From contig HF985505.1 of NCBI GenBank assembly GCA_000432015.1, forward strand, positions 21,812-40,049: 18,238 bases of DNA, given 5' to 3'. Source of the stretch: Clostridium sp. CAG:1024 (GTDB taxonomy: Bacteria; Bacillota; Clostridia; Christensenellales; CAG-138). Under the pieces are notes generated by a model that had not been told where the DNA came from, ran no database searches, and saw nothing but the letters and a program-made list of their open reading frames with translations. Made by a program: the position numbers and the translations under genes. This document shows, one piece after another, positions 14,879 to 18,238 of the stretch. The stretch's first letter is position 1. Each line of letters opens with the position of its first letter.

Positions 14879-15766
14879 TTATTGCTCGCACTTGCGGAAA
14901 CTGCCGTCGCCGAGGAAAAACAGCGCCAGCGTCCCCGGGCCGACATGCGCGCCGGTCACGGGCTCATAGCAGACGGTCAGGATCCGTTTCGGCGGGTTGT
15001 ACCGGCATAGCAGCTTGCCAAGCTGCTCCGCTTCTTCCGGACAGTCGGCGTGCGCGATGCCGATCGTCTGCGCATCTGCACTTCGAACATATTCGTTATA
15101 TTGCGCTGCGAGCGTTTCAATGGAGCGCTTTCGGCCGCGAACCTTTTCGGCGCAGACGATCTTTCCTTCGACGTCGCCCTTCAAAATGGGTTTGATATGC
15201 AGTACTGCCGCAAGCGCTGCTTTGATGTTGGAAATGCGGCCTGTCGCACGCAGGTATTTCAGGTCTTCAACAGTGAATACCTGGCACATGGCATGACGCA
15301 AACGATCCAAAAGAGACGCGGTTTCTTCCAGTGTAAAGCCCTGTTCCCGGCAATCCACAGCACGCATGGCCAGCAGCCCTTCGCCGAGAGACGCGCTCAG
15401 CGTGTCGACCAGCAAGAGCGTCCGCGTCGGGAACTCCTTGCGCAATTCTTTCGCAGCCATGGATGCGGAGGAAAATGAGCCGCTGATCCCGGAGGACATG
15501 CCGATATAAAGCACGTCGTTTCCACCCTCAAGCAGGGGGCGAAGATGTTCGATATATCGCTGCGGTGTGACCTGCGAGGTGCGGACCGATGTGCCCGTTC
15601 GCATGGCGTTGTAATATGCAGCGCCGTCGAAAGCCGCAGTGTCGATGCAGGTGCGTTCTTCATCGCCTACAAGAAATGTGAAGGGAACGACTGTCACATC
15701 GTGTGCCTTCAAATAGGCGCTGTCAAGGTTTGCCGAGGTGTCGGTTACAATGCTAAACATAGTCAT
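14879..15766 (-). CDS. DegV family (FakB-like) fatty-acid-binding protein, first operon gene
   Basis: A 295-residue paralogue of the DegV protein at the other end of the operon. It keeps the usual SIVTDTSANLDS start with the first Asp, TSQVTP at 63-68, FTVEDLKYLRATGRISN, KPILKGDVEGKIVCAEKVRGRK and GAHVGPG with H274. It should be a cytoplasmic fatty-acid carrier. GGAG lies five nt before the ATG at 15766; a second ATG two codons later is an alternative start. Expression is driven by the promoter at 15796-15824, which is overlaid by inverted repeats. Having two different DegV proteins in one operon suggests they bind different acyl chains, as FakB1 and FakB2 do, but that is inference. Confidence 0.92.
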   Translation of the reverse strand: MTMFSIVTDTSANLDSAYLKAHDVTVVPFTFLVGDEERTCIDTAAFDGAAYYNAMRTGTSVRTSQVTPQRYIEHLRPLLEGGNDVLYIGMSSGISGSFSSASMAAKELRKEFPTRTLLLVDTLSASLGEGLLAMRAVDCREQGFTLEETASLLDRLRHAMCQVFTVEDLKYLRATGRISNIKAALAAVLHIKPILKGDVEGKIVCAEKVRGRKRSIETLAAQYNEYVRSADAQTIGIAHADCPEEAEQLGKLLCRYNPPKRILTVCYEPVTGAHVGPGTLALFFLGDGSFRKCEQ

Positions 15767-15778
15767 AAAGGCTCCAAT

Positions 15779-15799
15779 ATCTAATCTTTAAGATTAGAT
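15779..15799. promoter_or_regulatory. 21-bp perfect palindrome at the degV promoter start region
   Basis: Ten-base arms, ATCTAATCTT on the left and its exact complement on the right, around a single central T. It covers part of the -10 box and the start-point region of the minus-strand degV promoter, so it is a strong candidate operator. Confidence 0.7.
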
Positions 15800-15824
15800 T
15801 AACACGTCATGATTAACGTGTCAA
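15796..15824 (-). promoter_or_regulatory. Promoter of the DegV operon
   Basis: Minus-strand consensus TTGACA (15824-15819) and TAATCT (15801-15796) with a 17-bp spacer. Confidence 0.72.
15799..15824. promoter_or_regulatory. Second inverted repeat over the degV -35/spacer
   Basis: TTAACACGT and ACGTGTCAA form 9-bp arms with one mismatch around an 8-bp centre. The repeat spans the -35 box and most of the promoter spacer, so a bound protein would block RNA polymerase. Confidence 0.6.
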
Positions 15825-15827
15825 GTG

Positions 15828-15834
15828 TTCGACA
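15828..15834 (-). promoter_or_regulatory. Spo0A-box-like site upstream of the degV -35
   Basis: The minus strand reads TGTCGAA, the 0A-box consensus, three bp upstream of the TTGACA -35. It lies inside a small inverted repeat (GTGT...ACAC, 15826-15836). A 7-bp match is not proof of binding. Confidence 0.4.
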
Positions 15835-15847
15835 CGACAGGAAAGCT

Positions 15848-15876
15848 TTGCAGGAAGAACCGCCGCGTGTTATACT
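15848..15876 (+). promoter_or_regulatory. Promoter of the DUF1836 gene
   Basis: TTGCAG (15848-15853) and TATACT (15871-15876) with a 17-bp spacer. It diverges from the degV promoter, with the operator-like repeats and 0A-box-like site between the two. Confidence 0.7.
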
Positions 15877-15907
15877 AAGGGCAAATGAAGAGAGAGATGG
15901 GAAGAAG

Positions 15908-16510
15908 ATGGCATACGATAAACAGCTGATCGCAGGAAAACTTCGCCGTTGGGAAAAGTATTTGCTTCGGTATCATCTTCCGGAATGGGAGAGTATTCCG
16001 AATATGGGATTGTACATGGAGCAGGTGGTGGATCTGCTCATGGAGTATCTCGACTATATGCCGCCCGAGCTGAAAGAAGAGCAGGTGATTACGGGCGCTG
16101 CGATCAATAATTATGTGCGCAGGGGGTTTTTGCCGGGACCGAAAAAGAAACGGTATTACAGGCTGCACATCGCCTGCTTGATTATGATCTGTACGCTTAA
16201 GCAGAGCCTGAACATGTCGATGATACAAAAGCTGCTGCCGGCCGGAGAGGACGAGCAGAGCATTCGGGAGGCATATGAATCGTTTGTGCAGCGGCATCGT
16301 CTGACGGCAAGGTACTTTGTCGATCAGGTGCGGCTCGCAGGCGCCGTGATTTTGGATCATGCGGATACGAGGGAGTCTGCGGTGCAGACCACGGAGGAAC
16401 TCATCACATCTACGGCGATGGTCGCGGGATTCTCGCGGCTGCTGGCAGAAAAGCTGATCCTGCTGGATAATCGCACGCTTGAGGATGGCGGCAGCATCGA
16501 GATCGAATAG
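15908..16510 (+). CDS. DUF1836 family putative transcriptional regulator
   Basis: A 200-residue DUF1836 protein (YkrK-like). Seen: LPEWESIPNMGLYMEQVVDLLMEYL near residues 24-50, then TGAAINNYVRRGFLPGPKKKRYYRLHIACLIMICTLKQ, which carries the TxxxINNYVKxGxxPxPxKKxY pattern of the family and reads like a winged or MerR-type DNA-binding unit. A helical C-terminal half of about 90 residues follows, probably a dimerisation or effector part. I start at ATG 15908, preceded by a GGGAAG-like site; a longer frame to 15809 would run over the promoter. It is divergent from the DegV operon and the repeats between suggest that it regulates both units, which is inference. A hairpin terminator follows the stop. 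Confidence 0.85.
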   Translation: MAYDKQLIAGKLRRWEKYLLRYHLPEWESIPNMGLYMEQVVDLLMEYLDYMPPELKEEQVITGAAINNYVRRGFLPGPKKKRYYRLHIACLIMICTLKQSLNMSMIQKLLPAGEDEQSIREAYESFVQRHRLTARYFVDQVRLAGAVILDHADTRESAVQTTEELITSTAMVAGFSRLLAEKLILLDNRTLEDGGSIEIE

Positions 16511-16519
16511 GAAAACGCA

Positions 16520-16593
16520 CGATAGGGAAACGCACCATAGAAAAGCCTGCCCGGAATCGGTGGGCTTTTGACAATTCCCTATCGGGACTATGG
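16520..16593. repeat. Interleaved inverted repeats around the DUF1836 terminator
   Basis: CGATAGGGAA (16520-16529) pairs exactly with TTCCCTATCG (16575-16584), and CCATAG (16535-16540) with CTATGG (16588-16593). The order a-b-a'-b' allows only one pairing at a time, or a pseudoknot. The left side also holds a near-tandem 15-bp repeat (GAAACGCACxATAG type, 16511-16540). Confidence 0.6.
16541..16569 (+). terminator. Terminator of the DUF1836 gene
   Basis: An 11-bp stem AAAAGCCTGCC / GGTGGGCTTTT with two G-T pairs and a 7-nt loop, 30 bp after the stop. The T-run is part of the stem. Confidence 0.65.
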
Positions 16594-16659
16594 GTGGAAT
16601 GGCGTTCGCACACCGCTGTATGCACGGCGTCGCTGCTTATGTGCCGCCGCGCCGCGAAA

Positions 16660-16700
16660 AGGGACTGTCTCTGACAGCGTAACCGTTTGAGACAGTCCCT
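16660..16700 (-). terminator. Terminator of adhE
   Basis: A perfect 12-bp stem AGGGACTGTCTC / GAGACAGTCCCT with a 17-nt loop, followed on the minus strand by TTTTC. It lies 23 bp after the adhE stop. Confidence 0.85.
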
Positions 16701-16723
16701 CGTTTTCTCGCTTGCAGCTCGGA

Positions 16724-18238
16724 TTACACGGTTTCCCGCGTTCCGTAATAGGCGTTGAGATACATTTGCCGGATCTCGTGCATCAAGGGATAGCGGGGAT
16801 TTGCGCCGGTGCACTGGTCGTCAAAGGCCTGCTCGACCATCGCGTCGAGCCGGTTGAGGAAGTCCGTCTCGTCAATGCCATAGTCGCGGATCGTCTTTTT
16901 GATGCCGACCTGTTCCTTGAGCGCGTCGACCGCGGCGATCAGACGTTCCAGCTTTTCCGCATCGGTGTTGCCGCCGAGCTTGAGGTAGTCGGCGATCTCC
17001 GCATAACGAGCAAGCGTATGCGGATGGTCATATTGCGGGAAAGTCCCCATCTTGACCGGGACCTCGGCGGCGTTGAAACGCAGAACCTCATCGATCATCA
17101 GAGCGTTGGCTACGCCGTGGGGCAGATGGTGAAATGCCCCGAGTTTGTGCGCCATGGAGTGGCATACGCCAAGAAACGCATTAGCAAAGGCCATACCGGC
17201 CATGCAGGCGGCGTTCGCCATATTTTCCCGCGCGCGCGGATCGCCGGAACCGTTGGCGTAGGCCCTGGGCAGGTTTTCAAAAATCAGCTTCAGACTGCGA
17301 AGGGCGAGACCGTCGGTGTAGTCCGTTGCCATGACGGAAGCGCAGGCCTCGAGTGCGTGGGTCACCGCGTCGATGCCGGAAGCGGCAGTCAGACCTTTGG
17401 GGGCGTTCATCATCAAATCTGCGTCCACGATCGCCATCTTCGGCAGCAGTTCATAGTCCGCCAGCGGATATTTCACGCCCGTGACCTCATCTGTGATGAC
17501 AGCAAATGGCGTGACTTCGGAACCGGTGCCGGCGGTGGTGGGAATCGCGACAAAATAGGCGCACTCCCCCATCTTCGGGAAGGTGTAGACGCGCTTTCGA
17601 ATGTCGCAGAAGCGCATTGCCATGTCCTGAAAATCTACGTTGGGATGCTCGTAGAGGACCCACATGATCTTTCCTGCGTCCATTGCCGATCCGCCGCCTA
17701 CCGCAAGGATGAGATCCGGCCGGAACGCCGCCATCTGTGCTGCGCCCTCTTTGGCGCATGCCAGCGTGGGGTCGGGTGCAACGTTATAGAATGTCGTATG
17801 CGTGATACCCATTTCGTCGAGCTTCTGCTCGATAGGCTTCGTATAGCCGTTTTGATAGAGGAACGTGTCTGTGACGATGAACGCTCTTTTGTGATCTTCC
17901 AGCTCGTTGAGCGCGACAGGCAGGCAGCCCTTTTTGAAATAGGTCTTTTCCGGTGCGCGAAACCAAAGCATATTCTCCCTCCTGACCGCGACGGTTTTGA
18001 TGTTCAGCAGTTGGTGAACGCCCACGTTCTCAGACACCGAGTTGCCGCCCCAGCTTCCGCAGCCGAGAGTCAGAGAAGGCGTCAGCTTGAAATTATACAA
18101 ATCGCCAATGCCGCCTTGTGAGGAGGGCGTATTGACAAGAACGCGGCAGGCCTTCATCGCATGGGCAAATGCGGCGAGTTTTTCCTTTTGGTTGACTTCA
18201 TCGAGATAGATGGAGGCGGTATGGCCGTAGCCACCGTC
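16724..18238 (-). CDS. adhE: Bifunctional acetaldehyde-CoA/alcohol dehydrogenase AdhE, C-terminal part
   Basis: The frame is open to the window edge, so only the last 504 codons are seen; full AdhE proteins are about 870 residues. The visible N-terminal piece belongs to the end of the aldehyde dehydrogenase domain (GHTASIYLDE, then NTPSSQGGIGDLYN and LTLGCGSWGGNSVSENVG). After the linker FRAPEKTYFKKG comes the iron-dependent alcohol dehydrogenase domain: AVGGGSAMDAGK, IPTTAGTGSEVTPFAVI, GIDAVTHALEA, and the metal-binding CHSMAHKLGAFHHLPHG. AdhE reduces acetyl-CoA to ethanol in fermentation and forms filaments (spirosomes). The visible part is intact with no frameshift. A strong terminator follows. 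Its promoter and N-terminus lie outside the window. Confidence 0.96.
   Translation of the reverse strand, partial: DGGYGHTASIYLDEVNQKEKLAAFAHAMKACRVLVNTPSSQGGIGDLYNFKLTPSLTLGCGSWGGNSVSENVGVHQLLNIKTVAVRRENMLWFRAPEKTYFKKGCLPVALNELEDHKRAFIVTDTFLYQNGYTKPIEQKLDEMGITHTTFYNVAPDPTLACAKEGAAQMAAFRPDLILAVGGGSAMDAGKIMWVLYEHPNVDFQDMAMRFCDIRKRVYTFPKMGECAYFVAIPTTAGTGSEVTPFAVITDEVTGVKYPLADYELLPKMAIVDADLMMNAPKGLTAASGIDAVTHALEACASVMATDYTDGLALRSLKLIFENLPRAYANGSGDPRARENMANAACMAGMAFANAFLGVCHSMAHKLGAFHHLPHGVANALMIDEVLRFNAAEVPVKMGTFPQYDHPHTLARYAEIADYLKLGGNTDAEKLERLIAAVDALKEQVGIKKTIRDYGIDETDFLNRLDAMVEQAFDDQCTGANPRYPLMHEIRQMYLNAYYGTRETV

Noticed and set aside
16511..16593. CRISPR array or attachment site
   Set aside because: Only two near-copies of a 15-bp unit without spacers, and no integrase or cas gene in the window.
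16712..18121. Plus-strand open frame of 469 codons opposite adhE
   Set aside because: Shadow of the conserved AdhE reading frame.

Overview
The window is moderately GC-rich bacterial chromosome, most likely from an anaerobic member of the Clostridia (Bacillota). The indicators are an AdhE-type aldehyde/alcohol dehydrogenase, a pyrophosphate-type phosphofructokinase, a free-standing Spo0A-type DNA-binding domain, two DegV (FakB-like) proteins, a DUF1836 regulator, strong GGAGG-type ribosome sites and sigma-A-like promoters with 17-bp spacers. No rRNA, tRNA, CRISPR array, transposase or phage gene was seen. The genus cannot be fixed from the sequence alone.

Layout. (1) 1-3464, minus strand: a lipoprotein with a TlpA/redoxin fold but no CxxC, followed by a DUF362 [4Fe-4S] protein; an orphan Spo0A C-terminal-domain protein; and an ApbE-like flavin transferase whose frame is broken at a GC-rich repeat. 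(2) 3559-5997, plus strand: PPi-type phosphofructokinase and SurE nucleotidase, each with its own promoter. (3) 6022-9902, plus strand: a phosphonate/phosphite-type ABC transporter operon (phnD, phnC, phnE, phnE). It has a palindromic operator candidate on its promoter and an internal terminator after phnD. phnC is frameshifted by a perfect 17-bp tandem duplication inside the LSGGQ signature. (4) 9981-12558, plus strand: a cytoplasmic 5'-nucleotidase/metallophosphoesterase and an unrecognised P-loop protein, closed by a strong terminator. (5) 12557-12960, minus strand: a probable gene remnant. (6) 12982-15824, minus strand: a compact four-gene operon, DegV - PAP2-like membrane protein - isolated FakA middle-domain protein - DegV, ending in a strong terminator. 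A DUF1836 regulator is transcribed divergently from a 141-bp intergenic region packed with inverted repeats and a Spo0A-box-like site. (7) 16724-18238, minus strand: the C-terminal 504 codons of adhE, cut by the window edge.

How the genes may work together. The phn operon lies between two nucleotidase genes (SurE upstream, a UshA/YunD-like enzyme downstream), which suggests a phosphorus-scavenging neighbourhood. The DegV/PAP2/FakA-fragment/DegV operon looks like a lipid module: DegV proteins are fatty-acid carriers, the small protein resembles the part of FakA that lies between kinase and carrier, and PAP2 proteins act on lipid phosphates. No FakA kinase domain is in the window. This operon with its dense control region is the best candidate here for an undescribed system. 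Two genes (apbE, phnC) are each broken by a short duplication or homopolymer change in GC-rich DNA. These could be real mutations, reversible switches or assembly errors; reads are needed to tell.
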